Shown here: in pieces, positions 53,591 to 60,310 of the stretch
Position numbering within the stretch: position 1 is the stretch's first letter
Layout: each line of letters opens with the position of its first letter
NCBI RefSeq assembly: GCF_900109195.1
Contig: NZ_FNZG01000002.1
Coordinates: 504,191-568,190 of the forward strand
DNA from: Pseudooceanicola nitratireducens
GTDB taxonomy: Bacteria; Pseudomonadota; Alphaproteobacteria; Rhodobacterales; Rhodobacteraceae
Direction: 5' to 3'
Length of the DNA: 64,000 bases
The notes under the pieces: model-generated
The model's input: only the letters and a program-made list of their open reading frames with translations
What the model was told of the DNA's origin: nothing
The model's database searches: none
Position numbers and translations under genes: made by a program

Positions 53591-54073
53591 ATGACCCCCG
53601 AAGAGATTTCCCAACTGCCCTATCGGCCCTGTGTCGGCGTCATGCTGGCCAATGCCCAGGGCCATGTCTTTGTCGGTCAGCGGATCGACAACCCCGGTCC
53701 CGCCTGGCAGATGCCCCAGGGCGGTGTCGACAAGGGCGAGGATCCGCGCGACGCGGCCCTGCGCGAGCTTTGGGAAGAAACCGGGGTCACCGCCGACAAG
53801 GTCGAGATTCTGGCCGAAACCTCTGACTGGGTGCCCTATGATCTGCCGCACGACCTGGTGCCGCGCATCTGGAAGGGGCGCTTTCGCGGGCAGGAACAGA
53901 AATGGTTCCTGATGCGGTTCAATGGCACGGATGCGGATGTGAACATCGTCACCGACCACCCCGAGTTTTCCGAATGGCGCTGGCTCCCCCCGGAGGAACT
54001 TGAGGCCAACATCGTGCCCTTCAAGCGCGAGGTCTACGCCCGCGTTCTGGCCGAACTGGGAGACAAGATCTGA
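53591..54073 (+). CDS. rppH: RNA pyrophosphohydrolase RppH
   Basis: The 160-residue Nudix hydrolase starts [21 protein letters not shown], has the RppH-specific [14 protein letters not shown], and the Nudix box at residues 44-66 (REL-EETGV). It also has WLPYDLP-type [10 protein letters not shown] and the QKWFLMRF strand. The enzyme trims 5' triphosphates of mRNA to start decay. AAGGAGAGCCG precedes the ATG by a normal distance. Its stop overlaps the next start (TGATG). Confidence 0.96.
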   Translation: MTPEEISQLPYRPCVGVMLANAQGHVFVGQRIDNPGPAWQMPQGGVDKGEDPRDAALRELWEETGVTADKVEILAETSDWVPYDLPHDLVPRIWKGRFRGQEQKWFLMRFNGTDADVNIVTDHPEFSEWRWLPPEELEANIVPFKREVYARVLAELGDKI

Positions 54074-54549
54074 TGCCGGCCTTGCGGGCATTGGGAACGG
54101 GGCTGGCGCTGATGGCCAGCCTGTCGGCGGGTGCGGCGCAGGCGCTGTCCTGCCTGCAACCCAACCCCGCCCGCAGCTATGCCCAGGCCGCCGCTTCGGA
54201 CGAGGCCTATCTGGTTGTGACGGGGGAACTGACCCATGACGCCGGATCCGGCACGATCCAAGAGGCCACGCAGGTGCCTGCCCGGATCACGGGCCATTTC
54301 CTGAAAAGCAGCGCGTTTTCCGAACCTATGGACATCCCGGTCACCCTTGCGCTGTCCTGCGTCAGCGTCTGGTGTTCGTCCCCCCCCGAAAGCGGCACGC
54401 AGGTTCTGGCCTTCCTGAAGGAAACGCCCACGGGCTATGTGCTGGATCTGCCGCCCTGTGGCGGCTGGATGTTCCAGGATCCGCGCGACGACCAGATCGC
54501 GGCCGTCACCATCTGTCACACCGGTGGTTCCTGTGAGGCCGGGCAGTAG
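54073..54549 (+). CDS. Secreted protein, function unknown
   Basis: The 158-residue precursor has a signal peptide (to about residue 25, AAQALS). The mature part has at least seven cysteines (SCLQP, LSCVSVWCSS, PPCGGW, ICHTGGSCE), suggesting several disulfides and a periplasmic or surface place. The CLQPNPARSYAQAAASDEAYLVVTGEL beginning hints at a TIMP/NTR-like or OB-type fold, but I cannot assign a family. Its ATG overlaps the rppH stop, so both are co-transcribed. Confidence 0.72.
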   Translation: MPALRALGTGLALMASLSAGAAQALSCLQPNPARSYAQAAASDEAYLVVTGELTHDAGSGTIQEATQVPARITGHFLKSSAFSEPMDIPVTLALSCVSVWCSSPPESGTQVLAFLKETPTGYVLDLPPCGGWMFQDPRDDQIAAVTICHTGGSCEAGQ

Positions 54550-54605
54550 GCCAGCCCCGGGCCGTAACAGGCCCGAACATTGGCCCGGAAATTGACCCGG
54601 CGACC

Positions 54606-55553
54606 TCAGCTGCGGAAATCGAAGAACCCGTCCCCGGCCTGCGCCAGAAGGTCCATGGCCATGGTGCGGCCCAGCTCGGCCCCGTCTTCGATCGGGGCGC
54701 TGCGGTCGTCGTTCAGGGCTTCGCTTCCGTCCGGGCGCAGGATCTCTCCGCGCAGGCGCAGGGTGCCGCCGTCCAGCTCGGCCAGGCCGGCGATCGGGGT
54801 CTCGCAGGATCCATCCAGCGCCGCCAGGAAGGCGCGCTCGGCCGCAAGGCGGTGCTCGGTCGGCTTGTGGTGGATGGCTTCCAGCATCTCGCCGGTGGTG
54901 TGGTCATCGGCCCGACGCTCGATCCCGATGGCCCCCTGGGCGACGGCGGGAAGCATATCTTCGGGCGAAAGCGCTGATTGCGCCACATCGGCGCGGTCCA
55001 GGCGGTTCAGCCCGGCCATGGCCAGGAAGGTCGCCACGGCGACCCCGTCCGACAGTTTGCGCAGGCGGGTCTGCACGTTGCCGCGGAATTCCACGACCTC
55101 AAGGTCGGGGCGGCGCACCAGCAGCTGGGCGCGGCGGCGCAGGGAAGAGGTTCCGACCTTGGCCCCCGAAGGCACATCGGCCAGCGTCTTGAAATCGTTC
55201 GACACGAAGGCATCGCGCACGTCTTCGCGCGGCAGGTAGCAGTCCAGCACCAGCCCCTCGGGCTGCAGGACGGGCATGTCCTTCATGGAATGCACCGCGA
55301 TGTCGATGTCACCGCGCAGCATCGCCTGTTCGATTTCCCGCGTGAACAGACCCTTGCCGCCGATTTCCTTCAGCGGGCGGTCGATGATCCGGTCGCCGGT
55401 GGTCTGGATCACGCAGACCTCGAAGGCCTCGGCGGGCAGGGAAAAGGCCGCGGCCAGGCGGTCGCGGGTTTCATGGGCCTGCGCCAGCGCCAGCGGGGAA
55501 CCACGGGTGCCGATCTTCAGCGGACGGTCCGGAGAGGGGAATTCGCGTGTCAT
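54606..55553 (-). CDS. hemC: Hydroxymethylbilane synthase (porphobilinogen deaminase)
   Basis: The 315-residue enzyme joins four porphobilinogens to hydroxymethylbilane in haem and tetrapyrrole synthesis. Landmarks: KIGTRGSPLALAQA at the start, GGKGLFTREIEQAML, VHSMKDMP, KVGTSSLRRRAQLL and the dipyrromethane-cofactor cysteine in LDGSCETPIA. The frame is open further upstream, but the conserved start places the ATG at 55553. It is divergent from hemE, with the two haem genes sharing one ~95-bp promoter region. Confidence 0.97.
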   Translation of the reverse strand: MTREFPSPDRPLKIGTRGSPLALAQAHETRDRLAAAFSLPAEAFEVCVIQTTGDRIIDRPLKEIGGKGLFTREIEQAMLRGDIDIAVHSMKDMPVLQPEGLVLDCYLPREDVRDAFVSNDFKTLADVPSGAKVGTSSLRRRAQLLVRRPDLEVVEFRGNVQTRLRKLSDGVAVATFLAMAGLNRLDRADVAQSALSPEDMLPAVAQGAIGIERRADDHTTGEMLEAIHHKPTEHRLAAERAFLAALDGSCETPIAGLAELDGGTLRLRGEILRPDGSEALNDDRSAPIEDGAELGRTMAMDLLAQAGDGFFDFRS

Positions 55554-55648
55554 GGCGATGGTGTAGACGTGGCACTTCGCCCCTGCAAGTGGGGGATGCT
55601 TGACTTCCGGCCTGTGCGCGGCGACGAGAGGGGGCGACGGAGGATGCC

Positions 55649-56689
55649 ATGACCGACAAGACAATCCTGAAAGCCCTGCGCGGAGAAGCCCAGGACGTGC
55701 CGCCGATCTGGATGATGCGCCAGGCGGGCCGCTATCTGCCGGAATACCGCGCCACCCGGGCGCAGGCGGGCGACTTCCTGTCGCTGTGCTACAACCCGGA
55801 GCTTGCGGCCGAGGTGACCCTTCAGCCGATCCGCCGCTATGGCTTTGATGCGGCTATCCTTTTCGCCGACATCCTGCTGCTGCCCCAGGCGCTTGGCGCG
55901 GACCTGTGGTTCGTCACCGGCGAAGGCCCGCGGCTGTCGACGGTGACGTCTCAGGCGGATTTCGACGCGCTGAAGCCCGCGTCCGACGTGCACGAGGTCC
56001 TGTCGCCGATCTATGAGACCGTGTCGATCCTGTCGCGCGAATTGCCGCAGGAGACGACGCTGATCGGTTTCGCCGGCGCGCCCTGGACCGTGGCCACCTA
56101 TATGGTGGCCGGGCGCGGCACCCCGGACCAGGGGCCGGCGCATGCGCTGAAGGACGAAAACCGCGCGCTTTTTGCCGGGCTGATCGACCTGCTGACCGAG
56201 GGCACGATCGAATACCTCTCGCGCCAGATCGAGGCCGGGGCCGAGGTGGTCAAGCTGTTCGACAGCTGGGCCGGATCGCTGAAGGGCCAGGATTTCGACG
56301 ATTTCGCCCTGCAGCCCGCCCGCCGGATCATCGCCGAGCTCAAGGCGCGTCATCCCGGCATTCCCGTCATCGCCTTCCCGCGCGAAGCGGGGGACCGCTA
56401 TGTCGGTTTTGCCAAGGCAACGGGCGCGGATTGCGTCGCGCTGGACAATTCCGTGTCGGCCCAATGGGCGGCAGACCATGTGCAGGTCGACGGCTGTGTT
56501 CAGGGCAACCTGGCGTCGTCGCATATGGTGACGGGCGGCCAAGCGCTGATCGACGAGACCCGCGAGATCGTTCAGGCGTTCCAGGGCGGGCCGCATATCT
56601 TCAACTTGGGCCACGGGATCACGCCGGATGCGGACCCCGAGAATGTTCAGCTGATGATCGACACGGTGCGGAATTCCGGGCGCGGCTAA
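55649..56689 (+). CDS. hemE: Uroporphyrinogen decarboxylase
   Basis: The 346-residue enzyme converts uroporphyrinogen III to coproporphyrinogen III. Landmarks: [17 protein letters not shown] (active-site Arg), [16 protein letters not shown] with the catalytic Asp, [14 protein letters not shown], and the late [12 protein letters not shown] and [15 protein letters not shown]. The ATG follows GGCGACGGAGGATGCC. Divergent from hemC. Confidence 0.98.
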   Translation: MTDKTILKALRGEAQDVPPIWMMRQAGRYLPEYRATRAQAGDFLSLCYNPELAAEVTLQPIRRYGFDAAILFADILLLPQALGADLWFVTGEGPRLSTVTSQADFDALKPASDVHEVLSPIYETVSILSRELPQETTLIGFAGAPWTVATYMVAGRGTPDQGPAHALKDENRALFAGLIDLLTEGTIEYLSRQIEAGAEVVKLFDSWAGSLKGQDFDDFALQPARRIIAELKARHPGIPVIAFPREAGDRYVGFAKATGADCVALDNSVSAQWAADHVQVDGCVQGNLASSHMVTGGQALIDETREIVQAFQGGPHIFNLGHGITPDADPENVQLMIDTVRNSGRG

Positions 56690-56716
56690 GCCCGGACCGA
56701 CCCCGTCAAAACCAGA

Positions 56717-57571
56717 TCACGACCCCTTGGCGTCCGCGGCCGGGGGGGCGATGGCGGTCAGCTGCAGGTTCACCACGGCCCCCAGAAGGATCAGGAAGGC
56801 GCTGATGAACAGCCACATCAGCATGGCCACGGCCGCGCCGATGGATCCGTAGACCTCGTTGTAATTGCCGAAATTCGTCAGGTAGAGAGAAAACCCATAG
56901 CTGGCCACCGCCCAAAGCGCGACGGCCAGCACTGCGCCCGGCGTGATCCAGCGCAGCCGTTCGCCCCGGTTGTTGGGCCCATAACGATAAATCACCGCCA
57001 GCCCCGCCATCAGGACGAAGATCGCCGCACACCAGCGGAAGGCCTCGACCATCAGGGCGGTGATGGGGCCAAGCGGCACGATGGCGAAGATGATCGGCAC
57101 GATCACCACCGCCGACAGGGTGACGAACGACACGCCCAGAAGCGCCACAGTCAGGCCAAGCGCCGTCAGGTAATGCCGCAGGGAATTGCGGTTCTTGCGT
57201 CCGTGGATCGCGTTCAGCCCCAGGATCAAAGCCGCCACGCCCGAGCGCGCCGACCAGATCGCCAGCGCGGTCGAGATCAGCCCCGCCCAGCCCAGCTTGT
57301 CCCCACTGGTGGTCGACAGCGCGTTGATCTGGTTCTCGATCAGGCGCACGACCTCGTCGGGCAGAAGATTGCGGATCAGGTCCAGCTGTTCGATCAGCAC
57401 ATGCGGATCCGACATCAGCCCCCAGATGGCAATGATTGCGGCCATGGCCGGAAACAGCGCCAGCATCCCGAAAAACGCCACGCCCGCCGCGATCAGCGAC
57501 AGGTTCTTTTCGCCGATCTGGGTGGCGACGCCGCCAAGCAGCCGTTTTGTATCGGAAAATGTCATCAGCAT
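56717..57571 (-). CDS. YihY/BrkB family inner-membrane protein
   Basis: The 284-residue protein has about six membrane helices and the YihY pattern: NLSLIAAGVAFFGMLALFPAMAAI near the start, a middle LGWAGLISTALAIWSARSGVAALILGLN segment, and late PGAVLAVALWAVASYGFSLYLTNFGNYNEVYGSIGAAVAMLMWLF. The function of the family is not established, despite the old 'ribonuclease BN' name. AAGGACAGG precedes the ATG at 57571; an ATG at 57565 is possible. The frame is open upstream but the extension is not credible. It is convergent with hemE. Confidence 0.9.
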   Translation of the reverse strand: MLMTFSDTKRLLGGVATQIGEKNLSLIAAGVAFFGMLALFPAMAAIIAIWGLMSDPHVLIEQLDLIRNLLPDEVVRLIENQINALSTTSGDKLGWAGLISTALAIWSARSGVAALILGLNAIHGRKNRNSLRHYLTALGLTVALLGVSFVTLSAVVIVPIIFAIVPLGPITALMVEAFRWCAAIFVLMAGLAVIYRYGPNNRGERLRWITPGAVLAVALWAVASYGFSLYLTNFGNYNEVYGSIGAAVAMLMWLFISAFLILLGAVVNLQLTAIAPPAADAKGS

Positions 57572-57751
57572 CCTGTCCTTGCGGGTCACCCTAGTGATGT
57601 GCCGCGCAATGGCAATGCACCATGCCGGTCCGGGTTCGCTATGGTGCGGGGGCCGGACCGCGCCGGGCGCGCCGGCGACAGACGACGAAAAAGGCCGCAC
57701 CCGAAGGCGCGGCCCGATGTCGTCTGCAAGGCAAAGGTCATGGAATAAGGT

Positions 57752-57943
57752 TTAGGCCATCGAAGACCGGCTGCGCGGACCCGCGACCAGCCAGATGATG
57801 AAGCCCAGGACCGGCAGAAGCAGGACCAGCAGGGTCCAGAGCACTTTCTTGCCGGTGGTCGTACCGGAGCTGATGATCGAAACGATGGCCCAGATGTCGA
57901 GGGCCAGAATGATGAGGCCGCCAAGGCCGGACACTTCCAACAT
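57752..57943 (-). CDS. PLDc_N-type small membrane protein
   Basis: The 63-residue protein has two helices (about 6-23 and 36-53) joined by a GTTTGKK loop and ends in RSRSSMA. This fits the phospholipase D/cardiolipin synthase N-terminal (PLDc_N) domain found alone in many stress-induced small proteins. AGGAG precedes the ATG at 57943 by seven bases. A sequence matching the EcfG consensus lies 37-62 bases upstream, so general stress induction is likely. Confidence 0.85.
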   Translation of the reverse strand: MLEVSGLGGLIILALDIWAIVSIISSGTTTGKKVLWTLLVLLLPVLGFIIWLVAGPRSRSSMA

Positions 57944-57979
57944 AATGATCTCCTGTCGATGATCTCGTATTGGGAACAC

Positions 57980-58005
57980 AACGCCGTGAACACGGGCTTG
58001 GTTCC
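57980..58005 (-). promoter_or_regulatory. EcfG-type stress promoter for the PLDc_N gene
   Basis: On the minus strand GGAAC (58005-58001), 17 bases, then CGTT (57983-57980). This is an exact match to the alphaproteobacterial EcfG consensus, 37 bases upstream of the start codon. Confidence 0.8.
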
Positions 58006-58047
58006 CTTGGAAAGGCGTTTTTTCGTAAGGACTTGAAGGGGGGGTAG

Positions 58048-58173
58048 GGCTGGCGGGAGAGGTAAAGTCGGGGAATTCCCGCCAGCCTTGCGGGACAGAC
58101 GCTTGGGGGCGTCTTGCAGGGTTAACTACGCCCCCCGGGCTTTGGTTCCGAAAAAAAATTAAAAAAATTTCGG
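58048..58173. other. Hairpin-rich non-coding stretch within a 480-bp gap (57944-58423)
   Basis: GGCTGGCGGGA (58048-58058) and TCCCGCCAGCC (58077-58087) form a perfect 11-bp stem. AGACGC/GCGTCT follows near 58097-58114, and CCGAAA/TTTCGG (58148-58173) encloses an unusual A/T-only run. I find no convincing ORF in the gap. The rest of the gap holds the two stress-type promoter candidates and AT-poor sequence. A small RNA or a long leader is possible. Confidence 0.45.
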
Positions 58174-58345
58174 GGCGGTTTGATGGCCTGATTTCGCGCC
58201 GCGATCCGGGCCGGGTGGCGGGGCGGTTTCCGGCCCATGCAGCGCGGTCCGGAAGGGCCAGATCCCGTGCCTTGATCGGCCCCAAACTGGGTGCCCGCAA
58301 ACAGGGGGCCAACAAGGGGGCATGTCGAATTTGTGACGGATCGTG

Positions 58346-58371
58346 GGAACCGAATCCCCGGTATGCCGGTT
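58346..58371 (+). promoter_or_regulatory. Near-consensus EcfG promoter upstream of the DUF1328 gene
   Basis: GGAAC (58346-58350), 17 bases, then GGTT (58368-58371). The -35 is exact; the -10 has G in place of C. It lies 52 bases upstream of the ATG. Confidence 0.5.
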
Positions 58372-58423
58372 GTTCCAGCAGACTAGGAACGACCATGTAA
58401 TCGGAAATTCGAAAGGAAAACCA

Positions 58424-58594
58424 ATGCTTTATTGGGCTGTAATTTTCTTTGTCGTGGCCATCGTGGCCGCTGTCTTCGGCTTTGGCGGCATCGCCAGCGC
58501 ATCCGCAGGGATCGCCCAGGTGCTGTTCGTCATCTTCCTCGTGCTGTTCATCGTCGCGATGGTGGCCCGGGCTCTGCGCGGCCGCACGCCGTAA
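58424..58594 (+). CDS. DUF1328 (YtjA-like) small membrane protein
   Basis: The 56-residue protein has two membrane helices covering most of its length and the DUF1328 pattern: [25 protein letters not shown] and the second helix [19 protein letters not shown]. The family is widespread, of unknown function, and often stress-regulated. AAAGGAAAACCA precedes the ATG. It ends at a strong terminator between it and convergent phyR. Confidence 0.93.
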   Translation: MLYWAVIFFVVAIVAAVFGFGGIASASAGIAQVLFVIFLVLFIVAMVARALRGRTP

Positions 58595-58614
58595 CCCACG
58601 ACAGACATCACGCA

Positions 58615-58643
58615 GAAAGGGCGGCCAATCTGGCCGCCCTTTC
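58615..58643. terminator. Intrinsic terminator between the DUF1328 gene and phyR
   Basis: GAAAGGGCGGCC and GGCCGCCCTTTC form a perfect 12-bp stem around AATCT. The flanks are only moderately T- or A-rich. It serves convergent genes. Confidence 0.85.
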
Positions 58644-58677
58644 AATTTTCGTGACTTGTGAGGAGGGGGGTATCCGA

Positions 58678-59490
58678 TCAGCTTTTCAGCGTCTCGGTCG
58701 AGGAGAAGAACATCGCCTGGCTTGCGGCAAGGCGCACCTGTTCCTCGGTGTAGGGTTTGGTGATCAGGAAGGCGGGTTCCGCCTTTTCGCCAGTCAGAAG
58801 ACGTTCGGGATAGGCGGTGATGAAGATCACCGGCACATCGCCAAGCGCGGCCAGAAGGTCGTTCACCGCATCGATACCCGAGGAATTGTCGGCCAGCTGG
58901 ATGTCGGCAAAGATCAGGTCGGGGCGTTCGGATTTGCCCAGGGCGACCGCTTCGTCGCGGGTGCGGGCGACGCCGGTGACCGCGTGACCCATTTCCGAAA
59001 CGATGGATTGCAGATCCATGGCGATGATCGCCTCGTCCTCGATGATCATGACGCGGCCCGTGACGCTTTGCGCCAGTTCGCGCTGCGCGATGCGCACCAG
59101 TTCCTCGGCCTCGGCCGGGGCGACGCTCATGATCTCTCCGATCTGGTCGAACGAGAATTCCTCGATCGTGGACAGCAGCAGCGCCTCGCGCGTGTTCGGC
59201 GTCAGCGTGCGCAGGTGATCCTGCGCCTTGGCCGCGATCCCCGTCTCATCCGTGGTCACCGGAGAGCCGGAGGAAATCCAGATCGCATGGAAGGCGCCAA
59301 AAAGCGCCACACGGGTCGATTTGTTGCGGTCCACGAAATCGGGATCCTGCAACATCGCTTCCAGTGTGGCGGCGGCGTAATTGTCGCCAGACGTCTGGCT
59401 GCCGGTCAGTGCCCGCGCGTAGCGCCGCAGGTACGGCAGTTCTATCGCGACGTTCAGGGCAAATTCTTCGGACCCCACCGTTTGGTTCAT
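58678..59490 (-). CDS. phyR: General stress response anti-anti-sigma regulator PhyR
   Basis: The 270-residue protein fuses an EcfG-like sigma domain (1-138) to a C-terminal receiver domain (145-265). Receiver residues: acidic pair Glu151/Asp152, phospho-acceptor Asp196 in LIFADIQLAD, Thr225 in FITAYPE and Lys245 in ITKPY. When phosphorylated, PhyR captures NepR and frees EcfG. The ATG at 59490 is preferred over an in-frame GTG at 59502. An exact EcfG-type promoter lies 36-61 bases upstream, interleaved with that of nepR. Confidence 0.97.
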   Translation of the reverse strand: MNQTVGSEEFALNVAIELPYLRRYARALTGSQTSGDNYAAATLEAMLQDPDFVDRNKSTRVALFGAFHAIWISSGSPVTTDETGIAAKAQDHLRTLTPNTREALLLSTIEEFSFDQIGEIMSVAPAEAEELVRIAQRELAQSVTGRVMIIEDEAIIAMDLQSIVSEMGHAVTGVARTRDEAVALGKSERPDLIFADIQLADNSSGIDAVNDLLAALGDVPVIFITAYPERLLTGEKAEPAFLITKPYTEEQVRLAASQAMFFSSTETLKS

Positions 59491-59518
59491 TTTTTTCTGC
59501 ACCTTTTCAAGTTTTCTT

Positions 59519-59544
59519 GGAACCCAACGTGATCCAGAAGCGTT
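59519..59544 (+). promoter_or_regulatory. EcfG-type promoter of nepR-ecfG
   Basis: GGAAC (59519-59523), 17 bases, CGTT (59541-59544), 47 bases before the nepR start. It gives autoregulation of the stress sigma operon and overlaps the phyR promoter on the other strand. Confidence 0.85.
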
Positions 59545-59551
59545 AGGTTCC
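59526..59551 (-). promoter_or_regulatory. EcfG-type promoter of phyR
   Basis: On the minus strand GGAAC (59551-59547), 17 bases, CGTT (59529-59526), 35 bases before the phyR start. It shares 19 bp with the divergent nepR promoter. Confidence 0.85.
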
Positions 59552-59591
59552 CGGAAAATGCAAAAAAACCTGATAACGGTCCGAACAACTC

Positions 59592-59744
59592 ATGGCTCAC
59601 GACAACGAAAATGAACACGTGCTGAGGCAGATCGACGAGAATCTGAAGCGTGTTTATCAACAGAATCTGGAAGAAGACCTGCCCGATCGCTTCAAGCAGC
59701 TGCTGGATCAGCTGAAGAAGCAGGAACCGGGCAAAGAGGTGTGA
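59592..59744 (+). CDS. nepR: Anti-sigma factor NepR
   Basis: The 50-residue protein has the two-helix NepR pattern: IDENLKRVYQQNLEEDLPDRFKQLLDQL. It binds and silences EcfG until phosphorylated PhyR takes it away. It is near the lower size limit of the family. It lies between divergent phyR and ecfG, the canonical place. Its stop (59742-59744) is three bases before the ecfG ATG, so translation is coupled. It is too short to stand out without context. Confidence 0.93.
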   Translation: MAHDNENEHVLRQIDENLKRVYQQNLEEDLPDRFKQLLDQLKKQEPGKEV

Positions 59745-59746
59745 CC

Positions 59747-60301
59747 ATGAGCACCGATCCTCGCGAAGAGCTGGTCGAGCATCTTCCCTCCCTCCGGGCC
59801 TTTGCCATGAGCCTTTGCCGAAACTCTGCCCAGGCGGATGACCTGGTGCAGGATACCATCGTCAAGGCCTGGACGAACATGGACAAGTTCAAGGTCGGCA
59901 CGAACCTGCGCGCCTGGCTGTTCACCATCCTGCGCAACACCTTCTATTCCGCCCGCCGCCGTTCGGGCCGCGAAGTTGCCGATGTGGACGGCGTGTTTTC
60001 CGCCAACCTTGCCACCAAGCCCGATCACGACGGTCGCCTGGCCATGAAGGATTTCGAAAAGGCCTTTGCCACGCTGCCTGATGAACAGCGCGAAGCGCTG
60101 CTGCTGGTCGGGGCTTCGGGGTTTTCCTACGAAGAAGCGGCCGACATGTGCGGCTGCGCCGTGGGCACGATCAAGAGCCGCGCCAACCGTGGGCGCGCCA
60201 AGCTGAGCGAGCTGCTGAGCATCGGCGAGGATGACGCGATGGAACTGACGGACCAGTCGACGATGGCCGTCATGTCCGCTGCGAACATGAAGTCGATGTG
60301 A
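59747..60301 (+). CDS. ecfG: EcfG family general stress sigma factor
   Basis: The 184-residue protein has sigma region 2 (RAFAMSLCRNSAQADDLVQDTIVKAWTN, about 18-45) and region 4 (EALLLVGASGFSYEEAADMCGCAVGTIKSRANRGRAKL, about 108-145), with the C-terminal acidic tail of the EcfG group. It directs RNA polymerase to GGAAC-N16/17-CGTT promoters. The ATG at 59747 is preferred; a GTG at 59741 overlaps the nepR stop. A sensor kinase gene follows after nine bases. Confidence 0.96.
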   Translation: MSTDPREELVEHLPSLRAFAMSLCRNSAQADDLVQDTIVKAWTNMDKFKVGTNLRAWLFTILRNTFYSARRRSGREVADVDGVFSANLATKPDHDGRLAMKDFEKAFATLPDEQREALLLVGASGFSYEEAADMCGCAVGTIKSRANRGRAKLSELLSIGEDDAMELTDQSTMAVMSAANMKSM

Positions 60302-60310
60302 GGCTGGAAT

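Noticed and set aside
57972-57998. Plus-strand EcfG promoter starting at GGAAC near 57973
   Set aside because: No CGTT lies 16-17 bases downstream on that strand. Only the minus-strand match at 58005-57980 is complete.
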